64,000 nucleotides of DNA from JAFGRU01 sp963665915 (GCA_963665915.2 CAXXSG010000007.1:124001-188000), one strand, 5' to 3'. Counted from the first letter of the stretch, positions 51,841 to 60,972 are shown. The notes: a model not told the origin generated them from the letters alone. Numbers and translations are program-made.

Positions 51841-52572
51841 TTACAAACAGCCGAAAAACAGAACCAAGGTTTCCGTCACCTCGACGGACGCGCCGAGAAC
51901 GTCCCCAGTGACGCCGCCGAGGCGCAGGCGGGCGTAATATCCCCACAGCAGGGCAAAGAGTGCGGCCGGAAGCCAGGCTGTGAGGTGCGCCGGACCACCA
52001 CCTATCCAGATCAGCAGGGCGGCCAAGGTCAGTGCGGCCCCCAGGTGTACCTTTTTCCCGCTGCGAACGAATTCCTTGGCGGTTCCTTCATCCCTGGCGT
52101 AGGGGAGGAAAAGTGCCAGGGCGACAGGCACTGTGCGGGAAACAATCCATGCCGTCGGCAGCCACAACAGCCCCTCAACAGTCGTCAGGCGCACCAGGCA
52201 GACCCATTTGGCGAGGAGCAGGACCGTGACGGCCGTAACGCCAAAGACGCCGATATGGGAATCTTTCATGATGGCCAGGCGTTTTTCCCGGGAATAGCCG
52301 CCCCACAATCCGTCAGCGCAATCTGCCAGCCCGTCGAGGTGAAACCCTCGCGTCAGCAGGACCCCTCCCACGAGAATAAAAAGGGCGATGCCTTGCTCCC
52401 AGATCACCGGCAGCTGCCCAAGGCACCAGGCCCCGACCAGCAGGAGCCAGCCCAGCAGAGCACCCACCGCGGGAAACCACGGCAGGGCGTCCGCCATGTG
52501 TTCCGCCTCCCGCCCCGGAAAGGGGAGTATGGAGAGGGTTCTGATCGCTGTCGCAAGGCCCCGCATGTTCAT
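51841..52572 (-). CDS. cobS: Adenosylcobinamide-GDP ribazoletransferase
   Basis: Joins alpha-ribazole phosphate to adenosylcobinamide-GDP, the final step of assembly. Start LATAIRTLSILPFPGREAEH, motif RGFHLDGLADCADGLWGGYSREKRLAIMKDSHIGVFG, several membrane helices. 243 residues. The ATG at 52572 overlaps the cobT stop. Repeat C copy 3 lies downstream. Confidence 0.96.
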   Translation of the reverse strand: MNMRGLATAIRTLSILPFPGREAEHMADALPWFPAVGALLGWLLLVGAWCLGQLPVIWEQGIALFILVGGVLLTRGFHLDGLADCADGLWGGYSREKRLAIMKDSHIGVFGVTAVTVLLLAKWVCLVRLTTVEGLLWLPTAWIVSRTVPVALALFLPYARDEGTAKEFVRSGKKVHLGAALTLAALLIWIGGGPAHLTAWLPAALFALLWGYYARLRLGGVTGDVLGASVEVTETLVLFFGCL

Positions 52573-53620
52573 GTACTTTTCCCCGCGACACCGGCCGAAT
52601 CGAATGTCGCCATCTCATTATAAATTTTGACGGCCGCCTCGATGATCTGCATGGCCAGAGCGGCCCCGGTGCCTTCGCCGAGGCGCATGCCGAGATCGAG
52701 AATCGGTCTGATCTTCATCGCTTCGGCAAAGCGGGCGTAGCCCACTTCCGCTGAAAAATGGCTGAAAAAGAGATAATCCCTGACCCGCGGACAGTGCCTG
52801 CAGGCGGCCAGTGCGCCGGCAGAAGAGATGAAGCCATCGACCACAACCGGGACCCGGCGCGAGGCCGCTCCGAGGATGAGGCCGCAGATGCCGGCGATTT
52901 CCAGCCCGCCCACGGCCGCGAGCGCTTCCAGAGGAGAGGAAAGGGACTGGCTGTTTACTTCCAGGGCCTGGCGGATCAATGCTGTTTTGTGCTCCAGAGT
53001 GGCGTCGTCGATGCCGGTACCCCGACCGGTAATATCTTCCACCGGGCAGGGGAGGAGGGCGGCAAGGAGAGCGGAAGACGGGGTCGTGTTGCCTATTCCC
53101 ATTTCTCCCGTACCGATGAGGGTGAATCCCTCGTCGACGGCCTCCAGAGCTAAATCTACTCCCACCTGGATGGCCTGACGGACTTCCTCCATGCTCATGG
53201 CCGGCCCCTGGCTGATGTCGCCGCTGCTGTTGCGGACTTTGCGGCGGAGCAATCCCTCGGCCCCTTCCAGGGGATTATCCACGCCGATATCGACGACCCG
53301 GGTTTCAGCTCCGGCATGGCGCGCCAGGACGTTGACCGCCGATCCTCCCTGGAGCATGTTTCTCACCATCTGTTGTGTCACTTCCTTGGGAAAAGCGGAA
53401 ACACCCTGGTTTGCCACCCCGTGGTCGGCGGCAAAGGTGAAGATGATCTTGCGGCCGAGGGTCGGCGGGTGCTATGGGTTGCCAGGCAGTAGTGTGCGGC
53501 GATCTCTTCGAGATAACCGAGACTGCCGGGTGGCTTGGTCAGGTTGTCGAGGTGGGCATGGATTTCCGCCAGCAGGGAGGTGTCCAAGGGAGATATTTTT
53601 TTGATGGTTTTTTCGAGCAT
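52569..53620 (-). pseudogene. cobT: CobT phosphoribosyltransferase, one frameshift
   Basis: CobT makes alpha-ribazole phosphate from nicotinate mononucleotide and the lower-ligand base. The N-terminal part (53620 to about 53460) reads IHAHLDNLTKPPGSLGYLEEIAAHYCLATHSTRRP, and the rest, in another frame, has DVPTLGRKIIFTFAADHG-like sequence and then QGVSAFPKEVTQQMVRNMLQGGSAVNVLARH, PISPVGEMGIGNTTPSSALLAALL-type motif (IGTGEMGIGNTTPSSALL) and LGEGTGAALAM. One base appears to be missing near 53455-53465, in the ACCCTCGGCCGC region. Everything else is well conserved, so the gene may be whole and the base a sequence error. Confidence 0.85.
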
Positions 53621-53646
53621 TTAAGTTGCTTTCCAGAGTCAGAACC

Positions 53647-53852
53647 CGGGGGTTGCGCCCCCCGTCGTCGCCGTACTCTTTTTGCTTGCCCAAATAGAGT
53701 AAGCAGAAAAAGGGCACCCCGCAACTTGCCCTCCGGGTTCCCGGAGCTGCGTGGCCGTTTTGAGGACGGTCAGAAACTCGCTGCCGCTCAAACAGTCTGC
53801 CCGTCTTTTTCTCAAAAAGTCCTCTTCGCTCCGGCTGCGTTACAAGGGGAAG
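53647..53852. repeat. Repeat C, copy 4
   Basis: CGGGGGTTGCGCCCCCCG, TACTCT...AGAGTA inner stem, GGGCACCCCGCAACTTGCCC, outer arms GTTTTGAGGACGG / CCGTCTTTTTCTC. Lies between cobU and cobT. Confidence 0.87.
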
Positions 53853-53915
53853 AGTATCCATTTACCCCTTTCAGGGGCTTCCTTTAAGGCACCCGCTACG
53901 CAGGTGGCTTATACT

Positions 53916-54449
53916 TCAACCTTTTATTTCATCTTTCAAAACCAGTGGTATTCCGCTGACCAGCAACGTGGCCCGATCGGCCCGGACAGCTACCTGTTGG
54001 TTGAGTCTCCCCGCCATGTCCCGGAAGCGGCGCGACAGCTCGTTGGCAGGAACGATCCCCATGCCGGTTTCGTTGCTGACGATGATCAGGGAGCAGCCGG
54101 GGTCATCGAGCGCGTGCAAAAAGGCTTCGGTTTCCGGAAAAGTATCCTTTCCGTCCCCGTGAAAGTGCATGAGATTGGAGAGCCACAGAGTGAGGCAGTC
54201 GATGACGGCCACTTCCACATCCGCAGGGAGCTTTGCAAGGGCGGCGGCCAGGTCCAACGGTTCCTCGATGGTGAGGAATTGGTCGGAGCGGTCCTGCTGG
54301 TGCTTGCGGATGCGTTCACGCATTTCGTCGTCCAGGGCTTGGGCAGTGGCGATAAAGGCTTTGTTCCCCGAAAATGCGCTCGCCAATTCCAGGGCATGGC
54401 TGCTTTTGCCGCTGCGGGAGCCGCCGCTGATATAGGTGACGGTTTTCAT
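53916..54449 (-). CDS. cobU: Adenosylcobinamide kinase / guanylyltransferase
   Basis: Activates adenosylcobinamide (phosphate) with GTP, in salvage and de novo synthesis. P-loop YISGGSRSGKSSHALELA at the start; AVIDCLTLWLSNLM and LIIVSNETGMGIVPANELSRRFRDMAGRLNQQVA, the conserved C-terminal. 177 residues. The start overlaps the cbiR stop by 4 bases. Position next to cbiR suits their shared salvage role. Confidence 0.97.
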   Translation of the reverse strand: MKTVTYISGGSRSGKSSHALELASAFSGNKAFIATAQALDDEMRERIRKHQQDRSDQFLTIEEPLDLAAALAKLPADVEVAVIDCLTLWLSNLMHFHGDGKDTFPETEAFLHALDDPGCSLIIVSNETGMGIVPANELSRRFRDMAGRLNQQVAVRADRATLLVSGIPLVLKDEIKG

Positions 54450-55255
54450 GGCAGATATTCCCTTATTGTCTCAAGCGAATTTAAAAAAAGTTCGTGTCCG
54501 AATACCTCCAGGGTCAGGACCGCTTCATCTTTGCCAGGCTCGGCAAGGGTATCAAGGACGCGCTGGATCAGGCCGGGGTCGAGGAGAGATATCTCCTGGT
54601 GGTCCTGTTTCTCCCGGAGCCCGTGGAGATGGACGACACGGCATCGATTCATACAGGACGCCAGGCAGTCTTCCACGGAAAAGCCATCCCGTAGCAGATG
54701 GCCGACATCGATGCACAATGACGTATCGTGGCTTTCCGCCATTTCTGCTGTCTGCTCGAAAGGATAGTCGAGAGTTTCCAGGCACAGCTTTTTTCTGGAC
54801 AGTCCCTCTGCTTCCAGTTCCTCGATGCTGCGCTCCAGGTTTTCAAAATGCCACTCCGCCCGTTGGCTCGGATCAACAGCCGGAACATGGAGAATCCAGG
54901 ACAGAGGTTCCAACTCAACGGTTTCGGCGATGATGCGGCGGCACGGGTCCATGGATTGATGCCGCAGTGATTCGTTCGCAGCCCCGGGATGGAGGTCGAG
55001 GGGGAGATGCAGGGTATAGGATAAATTGTGTTTTGTTTTCAGCTTGAGCAGCCTTCGTACCTCAGTTCTTTCCGAAAGAGGACATACTCCGTCGCTTTCG
55101 AAAAAGAGAAGTTCCACATCGTCAACCAAAGGTCCGAGAAAGGCGACATTGTCTGCATAGCCCGCCGGCAGAATGTAGGACGTCGTCCCCAGGCGGAAAG
55201 GGAAACGGTTTTTTAGTGACGGGGACAGGTTCTTCGTCTCAACGCTTACCTGCAT
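54446..55255 (-). CDS. cbiR: Cobamide-remodelling phosphodiesterase CbiR
   Basis: CbiR is an AP-endonuclease-like TIM-barrel enzyme that cuts the lower ligand from cobamides to give cobinamide phosphate, which is then rebuilt with a preferred base; it was first studied in Akkermansia. The sequence fits: FRLGTTSYILPAGYADNVAFL, DDVELLFFESDGVCPLSE, YTLHLPLDLHPG, HVPAVDPSQRAEWHFENL, LCLETLDYPFEQT, CIDVGHLLRDG and VVHLHGLREKQDHQEI, a run of His, Glu and Asp metal ligands. From the ATG at 55255 it has 269 residues and overlaps the cbiA end by 10 bases. The longer frame into cbiA is not used. Confidence 0.9.
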   Translation of the reverse strand: MQVSVETKNLSPSLKNRFPFRLGTTSYILPAGYADNVAFLGPLVDDVELLFFESDGVCPLSERTEVRRLLKLKTKHNLSYTLHLPLDLHPGAANESLRHQSMDPCRRIIAETVELEPLSWILHVPAVDPSQRAEWHFENLERSIEELEAEGLSRKKLCLETLDYPFEQTAEMAESHDTSLCIDVGHLLRDGFSVEDCLASCMNRCRVVHLHGLREKQDHQEISLLDPGLIQRVLDTLAEPGKDEAVLTLEVFGHELFLNSLETIREYLP

Positions 55256-56622
55256 GGCAAACCTTTCAGATGCCTCAACCACGCCCGACATGCCTCGGGA
55301 TTGGAGGCAAAGTGAACATGGATGTAGGATGCCCAAAGATTCCCTTTGCGGATTCCGGTCGCTCGGCGATTTTGCCCATCCGCTCCGCACACCTCGAAAA
55401 CGGGCTCCCACTTTTCATCCTTTTCGACCAGGGAGGACCAGTGAAATTCGTGACCGCGCAGTTCGGTTCCAGTGCCACCAAAAAGTCCGTCGGTAAGGGT
55501 GGCCGCTTGGACGTAGCCCAGCCGGACACGGCGGTGGTGCATCTCTGTAATGGCGTCAAAAACTCCGCACATTTCCCAGTTTTTTCCTTCGGCGTCCGTC
55601 AGTGATCGGCATAAATACATAAATCCACCGCATTCTGCGAAAATACTTCCTCCGTTGCGGGCGAAATCGACAATGAAGCGGCGCATGGAGGAGTTGGCTT
55701 CCAGTGATTGGGCGAACATTTCCGGGAAGCCTCCGCCGATATAGAGGCCATCCACGTTATCAGGCAGGCTGGTATCGGAAAGGGGTGAAAATTCGACCAG
55801 TTCCGCTCCCAGGTTGCGGAGAAGGTCGAGGTTGTCTTCATAATAAAAATGAAAGGCCGCATCCCTGGCAATCCCCAGTCTGACGTGAAACCGATCGTCT
55901 GGGCGAAAGGGGCAATCCGCAGGGTGACGGCCGAGGCTTAATTGGAGAAGACGTTCAATATCAAGATGTTCTTCCATTCCCCGACTCAGGTCGTTAAACC
56001 ATTCTTCGCCCTTGTCACTTTCCGTGGGAGAGATGAGGCCGAGGTGACGTTCGGGCATGACCCAGCGTTTCTCCCGCGGCAAAACGCCAAGTAGGGGCGG
56101 GCCCCCGGCCGCTTCGAGAGCGTCGCGGAGAATTTGGGCATGGCGTTCGCCGGCGACGTTGTTGGCGACCACTCCGACGAATCTTAAACCGGGCATGAAG
56201 CGGGCGTAACCCTGGGCCATGGCGGCAATGGAGCGGGCCATGCCTCGCGCGTCGATGACCAGCAACACCGGCAGGTCGAGAAGCTCGCTAATATGGGATG
56301 TGCTTCCTTCAGGGGAGCTTGCCGAGGCCCCGTCGAAAAGGCCCATGACCCCTTCCACAATCGCAGCATCGGCATTCTGGACGGCGCGGGCGTAGCTTTC
56401 CCGCACCCCTTCCTCGCCCATCATCCACGAATCGAGATTGCGTGAAATCCTCCCGCAGGCCTGGGCATGATGGCCCGCGTCGATATAATCGGGGCCGCAC
56501 TTGAAGGGCTGGACAGCCAAGCCCCTGCGTTTCAGGGCAGCCATCAGGCCGAGGGTCAGGGTGGTCTTACCGACCCCGGAATGAGTGCCGGCGATGCACA
56601 GGCTGTGAAAATTGGCGGTCAT
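55246..56622 (-). CDS. cbiA: Cobyrinic acid a,c-diamide synthase
   Basis: Amidates the a and c carboxyls of cobyrinic acid with glutamine and ATP. ATP part: SLCIAGTHSGVGKTTLTLGLMAALKRRGLAVQPFKCGPDYIDAGHHAQ and EGVMGLFDG. Glutaminase part: GLYIGGGFPEMFAQSLEAN and FAECGGFMYLCRSL, with the catalytic Cys in ECGGFMYL. 458 residues. It starts the run cbiA-cbiR-cobU. Upstream lies repeat B copy 4 and then cbiFGH. Confidence 0.97.
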   Translation of the reverse strand: MTANFHSLCIAGTHSGVGKTTLTLGLMAALKRRGLAVQPFKCGPDYIDAGHHAQACGRISRNLDSWMMGEEGVRESYARAVQNADAAIVEGVMGLFDGASASSPEGSTSHISELLDLPVLLVIDARGMARSIAAMAQGYARFMPGLRFVGVVANNVAGERHAQILRDALEAAGGPPLLGVLPREKRWVMPERHLGLISPTESDKGEEWFNDLSRGMEEHLDIERLLQLSLGRHPADCPFRPDDRFHVRLGIARDAAFHFYYEDNLDLLRNLGAELVEFSPLSDTSLPDNVDGLYIGGGFPEMFAQSLEANSSMRRFIVDFARNGGSIFAECGGFMYLCRSLTDAEGKNWEMCGVFDAITEMHHRRVRLGYVQAATLTDGLFGGTGTELRGHEFHWSSLVEKDEKWEPVFEVCGADGQNRRATGIRKGNLWASYIHVHFASNPEACRAWLRHLKGLPCR

Positions 56623-56636
56623 TTGTAACTAGTCAC

Positions 56637-56768
56637 CTTGTTGGATGATGGCTTCACCCCGCCCATTTCAAGGGCCGCATGAAACCATCCATGGGGCTTA
56701 ACTGTCGCCATCCAGGCGCCAGATGCCTTTTACATGGGCGCAGCGAGACCATCATGCTGAATAGTTGG
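56637..56768. repeat. Repeat B, copy 4, uninterrupted
   Basis: TTGGATGATGGCTTCACCCC, CCGCATGAAACCATCCATGG, then CTTAACTGTCGCCATCC and CAGATGCC...ACATGGGCGCAGCGAGACC. The point where repeat A sits in copies 1 and 3 is intact here (GGGGCTTAACTGT). Fills the cbiA-cbiFGH gap. Confidence 0.87.
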
Positions 56769-56775
56769 CGTCATT

Positions 56776-59463
56776 CTAATGCTCACCATCAGACTGAAAA
56801 GCCGCTTTTTTCTTGTATCCGCGCGGCTCAACCATCCATCGTCCGATCAGACGTGCTTCTTCACCCCCGATGAGGACGACGCTGGACATGTTGATTTTCT
56901 CTATCGGAAGATCCGCGAGACTCCCGGTCCAAACGCTCTCACCGTCTCTCCCGGCGTGGGTGACGATGGCAGCGATAGTATCGTTGCCGCGTTCTCTGCG
57001 AAAACAGTCGAGGGCAGTGATAATGAGATCCTGGCGGCTTTTGCTGCGAGGATTGTAAAGGGCGCAGGCCATTCCCGAGCGGGCGATATGCTCCAGGCGG
57101 CGTAGAATCGTTTCCCGTTCAGTGAGCAGATCGGAAAGGCTAAGTACCGCGAAATCGTTCATCAGAGGTGCACCGACGGCGGATGCCGCAAGGCTGGCAG
57201 CGGTGACGCCGGGGATGACGCGGACCGCATTAAAGTCCAAACTGCGGGCCTCGATGCGCTCAAATAACAGCCCCGCCATGCCGTAGACTCCGGCGTCGCC
57301 GGAGCAGACGAGGGCGACGGAATGTCCTGCCAGGGCCAGGTCCAGGGCCCTATCGCAGCGCGGAATCTCTTCCCGCATGCCCGAGGTTATCAGCTTTTTG
57401 CCCGGGATAAGCGGTGCGATCTGTTCGCAGTAGGCTGTGTAGCCGACTATTATATCGGCGCAGCGGATGGCATCAAAAGCCTGGCGGGTCATCCCTTCGA
57501 GGGTGCCTGGACCGATGCCGACCACCTGAAGACTGCCGGTTGCTTTCCGTTCCTTCCCACCGCAAGAAGGGGCTGTAAGGGTTGCAACGGCCACGGTGAC
57601 CGAACCCTGCTTTTGTTTAGGGACCAGAAGACGTCCGTCACTTGAGGCGATAGCCGCGGCTTCGGCAACGGACGGGCTGCCTGTGGTGTTTCGAACGAAA
57701 GGGGAGGGAGTGGGGACCGGAATGTCTTCCAGCTCCTTTGCGCCATAAAAGACGGTCTGCCAATCTCTAGCGGCCGCAGCTTCAAGCAAACCGCTTTCGT
57801 CCTTTTTCAACTCGATGGAAGCGAGAACGTTCACTCTTTCCCTGTCCAGTTCGTGAGTTTTCAGGGTCTGATCGATAGCCGCAAGAATCTCTTCCGCCGG
57901 TGTCCCCCGTTTGCAGCCGATGCCGACGGTTAGGGGCAAAGGGCGGAGGTAAAGTACGGGCAAAGCAGAGATTTTGACAGGGGTTGAGGGACTGAGAACG
58001 ACAGCTCCAGCAAAACCCTGGGGCAGGGTTTCCAAACTGGAAAAGGCGACAATGTTTTCGCACTTTTGAAAAACCTCCGGAACCCTCGGTTGAGGGTCGA
58101 TCCAGGCGATTTCCCTGTTTTCCAGGAGGAGGGTGTTCAGTTTTTTGATGTTTTCCGGGTTGAGGATTTCCATGCCTCGCGTCGCGGCAAAGTTGTCGAA
58201 GGCCTGAAGGCCCTGAATGTCGGTTGCTGTGGAGATGACTGCTTCTCCTCCCAGGAACTCCGCAACTTGAGTTGCCAGGCGGTTTGCGCCGGCAATGTGT
58301 CCGCCCACAAGGCTGACCACATGGCGGCCCTTTTCGTCGCAGACCACCACTGCTGGGTCTTGGGTCTTGTCGCTGAGGAAGGGAGCGATTTTGCGCACCA
58401 CGATTCCGGAGGCCATGATAAACAGATGGCCGTCGTAGCAACTCCAGTTCTCACGGATCAGGGCAGCCAGTTCGGTAGGGTCAAAAGGAAAAATATTGTT
58501 TCGATCGGAACCGTTGGGGTTGCAGTGCCGGAGCGAAAGGAAAATATCCCAATTGAAAGCTGTGGCGATGTTCTTTCCCAGCCGGCCACCGACTTCGGTC
58601 AGAGCGTAGACAGCCATCCTTCCGCAGAAAGGGGTGGTTTTTACGGGTGAGGGCAGGGAAGAGGTTGGTAGAGATGTGTTCTCTTCCGAGGCGCGATAGC
58701 CGTGTGAGAACGCCGGATTATAGAGCCTCGAAGGTTCGGCATCCTTTCGATTCAGGCTCGGCCCGACCAGAATGACGGCCTGACGATTAATACCGGAATG
58801 ACGAATCTGCTCAACGATGGTTTCAAGAGTTCCGGAAATCACAAGTTCGTCCGGCCAGGACGCGCGGTAAACCACCACCGCCGGTGTTTGCGGCGGATAG
58901 CCGCCGCGCAGCAGGTCCGCTGTAACTCCTTCCATATCGCTGATGCTCAGGTAGAGGGCCAGGGTGGCGCTGTGAGCGGCCAGGCTTTCCAGTTCCTCAC
59001 CTTTTGGGATCGGAGTCCGGCCCGCACGTCGGGTCAGGATGAGGGTCTGGGAAACCTCGGGGAGTGTCAATTCGGTCTTTACCGCCGCTGCTGCCGCGAA
59101 AACCGCGCTGACCCCCGGAATTACCTCATAAGGAATGTCGGCGCGGTCAAGTTTTTCCATCTGTTCCGCGATGGCGCCGTAAACCGAGGGGTCGCCGGTA
59201 TGCAGGCGCAGGACCCGCTGCCCTTGCCGGGCCGCGGAAATGAGGAGGTCGGCTATGGTCGGCAGATCCATACCTGCGCTGTCGTGCAGACTGCAGCCGG
59301 GAGCGGCGTTTTGGAGGACCTTTGGGTTGACCAGCGATCCGGCATAGACAATGATATCCGCCTCGGCAATGGCGTCGCGACAGCGGACGGTCAGCAGGTC
59401 CGGAGCACCGGGTCCGGCTCCGGCAAAGGTGACCCATCCTGGTTTGATAACGTTGGTTGGCAT
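56776..59463 (-). CDS. CbiF-CbiG-CbiH triple fusion of corrin-ring enzymes
   Basis: Three steps of the anaerobic corrin pathway in one 895-residue chain. Residues about 8-255 are CbiF (precorrin-4 C11-methyltransferase): VTFAGAGPGAPDLLTVRC, LRLHTGDPSVYGAIAEQM, RRAGRTPIPKGEELES. About 285-640 are CbiG (cobalt-precorrin-5A hydrolase): DGHLFIMASGIVVRKIAPFL, DPAVVVCDEKGRHVVSLVGGHIAGAN and, at the C-terminal half, VGIGCKRGTPAEEILAAI. About 655-890 are CbiH (precorrin-3B C17-methyltransferase): QVVGIGPGTLEGMTRQA, LVCSGDAGVYGMAGLLFE, GVTAASLAASAVGAPLMNDFA. The frame is intact from 59463 to 56776. Two-domain fusions of these enzymes are known; three together are uncommon as far as I know. Confidence 0.95.
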   Translation of the reverse strand: MPTNVIKPGWVTFAGAGPGAPDLLTVRCRDAIAEADIIVYAGSLVNPKVLQNAAPGCSLHDSAGMDLPTIADLLISAARQGQRVLRLHTGDPSVYGAIAEQMEKLDRADIPYEVIPGVSAVFAAAAAVKTELTLPEVSQTLILTRRAGRTPIPKGEELESLAAHSATLALYLSISDMEGVTADLLRGGYPPQTPAVVVYRASWPDELVISGTLETIVEQIRHSGINRQAVILVGPSLNRKDAEPSRLYNPAFSHGYRASEENTSLPTSSLPSPVKTTPFCGRMAVYALTEVGGRLGKNIATAFNWDIFLSLRHCNPNGSDRNNIFPFDPTELAALIRENWSCYDGHLFIMASGIVVRKIAPFLSDKTQDPAVVVCDEKGRHVVSLVGGHIAGANRLATQVAEFLGGEAVISTATDIQGLQAFDNFAATRGMEILNPENIKKLNTLLLENREIAWIDPQPRVPEVFQKCENIVAFSSLETLPQGFAGAVVLSPSTPVKISALPVLYLRPLPLTVGIGCKRGTPAEEILAAIDQTLKTHELDRERVNVLASIELKKDESGLLEAAAARDWQTVFYGAKELEDIPVPTPSPFVRNTTGSPSVAEAAAIASSDGRLLVPKQKQGSVTVAVATLTAPSCGGKERKATGSLQVVGIGPGTLEGMTRQAFDAIRCADIIVGYTAYCEQIAPLIPGKKLITSGMREEIPRCDRALDLALAGHSVALVCSGDAGVYGMAGLLFERIEARSLDFNAVRVIPGVTAASLAASAVGAPLMNDFAVLSLSDLLTERETILRRLEHIARSGMACALYNPRSKSRQDLIITALDCFRRERGNDTIAAIVTHAGRDGESVWTGSLADLPIEKINMSSVVLIGGEEARLIGRWMVEPRGYKKKAAFQSDGEH

Positions 59464-59512
59464 TTTAAATTATCTTCTAAATAGCTTTTTTGCTTTTTCT
59501 CAAGTTAAAAAC

Positions 59513-59714
59513 TCGGGGTTGCGGCCCCGCAGCCGCCTTCTTTCTTTTTTCGCCAAAAAGAAAGAAACAAAGAAAAGGGCGCCCCGCGACTTGCCCTGCG
59601 GGGTTCCTCCGCTACAAAAGCATTTTAAGGATGGTCAGAAACTCGCTTCGCTCAGACAGTCTGCCCATCTTGATCTTAAAATACTTTCTTCGCTTTGGCG
59701 GCGTCGCAAGGGGA
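59513..59714. repeat. Repeat C, copy 5
   Basis: CGGGGTTGCGGCCCCG, CTTCTTTCTTTTTT / AAAAAGAAAGAAA stem, GGGCGCCCCGCGACTTGCCC, outer arms GCATTTTAAGGATGG / CATCTTGATCTTAAAATAC. Between cbiFGH and cbiET. Confidence 0.87.
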
Positions 59715-59751
59715 TGAAACCTTCACAAGCTTTTTGAACAACTATTTATGA

Positions 59752-60972
59752 TCATTCGGCTTTTTTCTCGAAAATATACAGGGTGACGGGGTTGTCCGGT
59801 TTCATCATCTGCCCCGGCCCGACAGGTGTCGCCCGACGAATTTCGAGTTCAACGATTTCAATCCGGGCCTCCTCCAGGGTGTTCTGCAGTTGTTCTTTGC
59901 TACCCAGAAGGACGGCCGAGGCGACCAGCCGTCCGCCGGGCCGCAAGGCGGCAAAAGCACCCTCCACTATTCTGCCCACATCATTACCGCCCCCTCCGAC
60001 AAAAACGGCTCGCGGAGCGGGCAGACCTTCCATGTTTTCAAGGACGTTTCCCTCAGTCACATGGCACGAGGCCAGACCGGCCCGACGGGCGTTTTCTTCG
60101 ATCATTTTCACCCGTTGCGAATCCTTTTCGACTGCATAGGCGCTCAGGTCCGGGCAGAGACCGCAGGCCTCGACAGCCACCGACCCGCTTCCGGCTCCGA
60201 GGTCCCACAGTACCCCCGCGCCCAATCGAAGTTTGGAAAGGACTACGGCCCGTACTTCGGGGTGGGTGATCAAACCCTGCTGATGGGCGAAATGGCAGTC
60301 TTCCTCTCCCAAAGACAGAGGCGGGGTTATGATCTTTTCCTGCGTGTCCGGCGGCAGGAGCACCAGAACCGCCAGGCCTGAGAAACTCTGACCGGCAATT
60401 TCTTTGAGATTGCCTTTGGAAATGCGCTCAGAACTTCCCAGGTTTTCCGCTACCGCAGCCATCCTTTGAGTGGCTGGAGGATAGAAGGCGATCAGTTCCT
60501 TGGCCACGATTGCCGGGTTGTGTTTCGGGTCGGTGTAGATGACGGTCGTGGCAGCGGCAAGAATCTGCCTCCAGGGGAGACGTGCTTTTCGCCCATGGAC
60601 CGAAAAAAAGCGTGCTTCGGACCACGGCAGAGCCAGTCGCGCCAGGGCCTGCTGCGCGGCGGAAACATTGGGCAGGATCGTTACGTCGATATCCGGAGAA
60701 GCATCGACAAAACGGGCTCCGATACCGAAGAAAAGCGGGTCCCCGGAAGCCAGGACCGCCACCCGCTGTTCCCGGGCCATTTCAAAAAGCTTTGCCACCG
60801 TTTCCCGGACATGCTTGCCGATTTCCAGGGTCTCTCCCTGAAAGTCCGGAAACCAGTTGAGCAGACGCCGTCCGCCGGCAAGGACATCGGCGTCGTCCAG
60901 GGCCTGGATGTGTAAAGGGGTCAGGTCTTGTACGCGTGTTCCACAGCCGATAATTGTCAGATGCCCCTTCAT
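59752..60972 (-). CDS. cbiET: CbiE-CbiT (precorrin-6Y C5,15-methyltransferase, decarboxylating)
   Basis: CbiE at about 1-205: LTIIGCGTRVQDLTPLHIQALDDADVLAGGRRLL, LASGDPLFFGIGARFVDA, VHGRKARLPWRQIL. CbiT at about 215-400: VLSKLRLGAGVLWDLGAGSGSVAVEACGL, AYAVEKDSQRVKMIEENARRAGLA and AVFVGGGGNDVGRIVEGAFAALRPGGRLVASAV, the SAM-binding loop. From the ATG at 60972, 406 residues. The start overlaps the cbiD stop as ATGA, so translation is coupled. The longer frame to 61047 lies in cbiD and is not used. Confidence 0.96.
   Translation of the reverse strand: MKGHLTIIGCGTRVQDLTPLHIQALDDADVLAGGRRLLNWFPDFQGETLEIGKHVRETVAKLFEMAREQRVAVLASGDPLFFGIGARFVDASPDIDVTILPNVSAAQQALARLALPWSEARFFSVHGRKARLPWRQILAAATTVIYTDPKHNPAIVAKELIAFYPPATQRMAAVAENLGSSERISKGNLKEIAGQSFSGLAVLVLLPPDTQEKIITPPLSLGEEDCHFAHQQGLITHPEVRAVVLSKLRLGAGVLWDLGAGSGSVAVEACGLCPDLSAYAVEKDSQRVKMIEENARRAGLASCHVTEGNVLENMEGLPAPRAVFVGGGGNDVGRIVEGAFAALRPGGRLVASAVLLGSKEQLQNTLEEARIEIVELEIRRATPVGPGQMMKPDNPVTLYIFEKKAE

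Noticed and set aside
53389..53887. Plus-strand frames opposite cobT and repeat C
   Set aside because: Antisense shadow of cobT plus repeat sequence; no domain.
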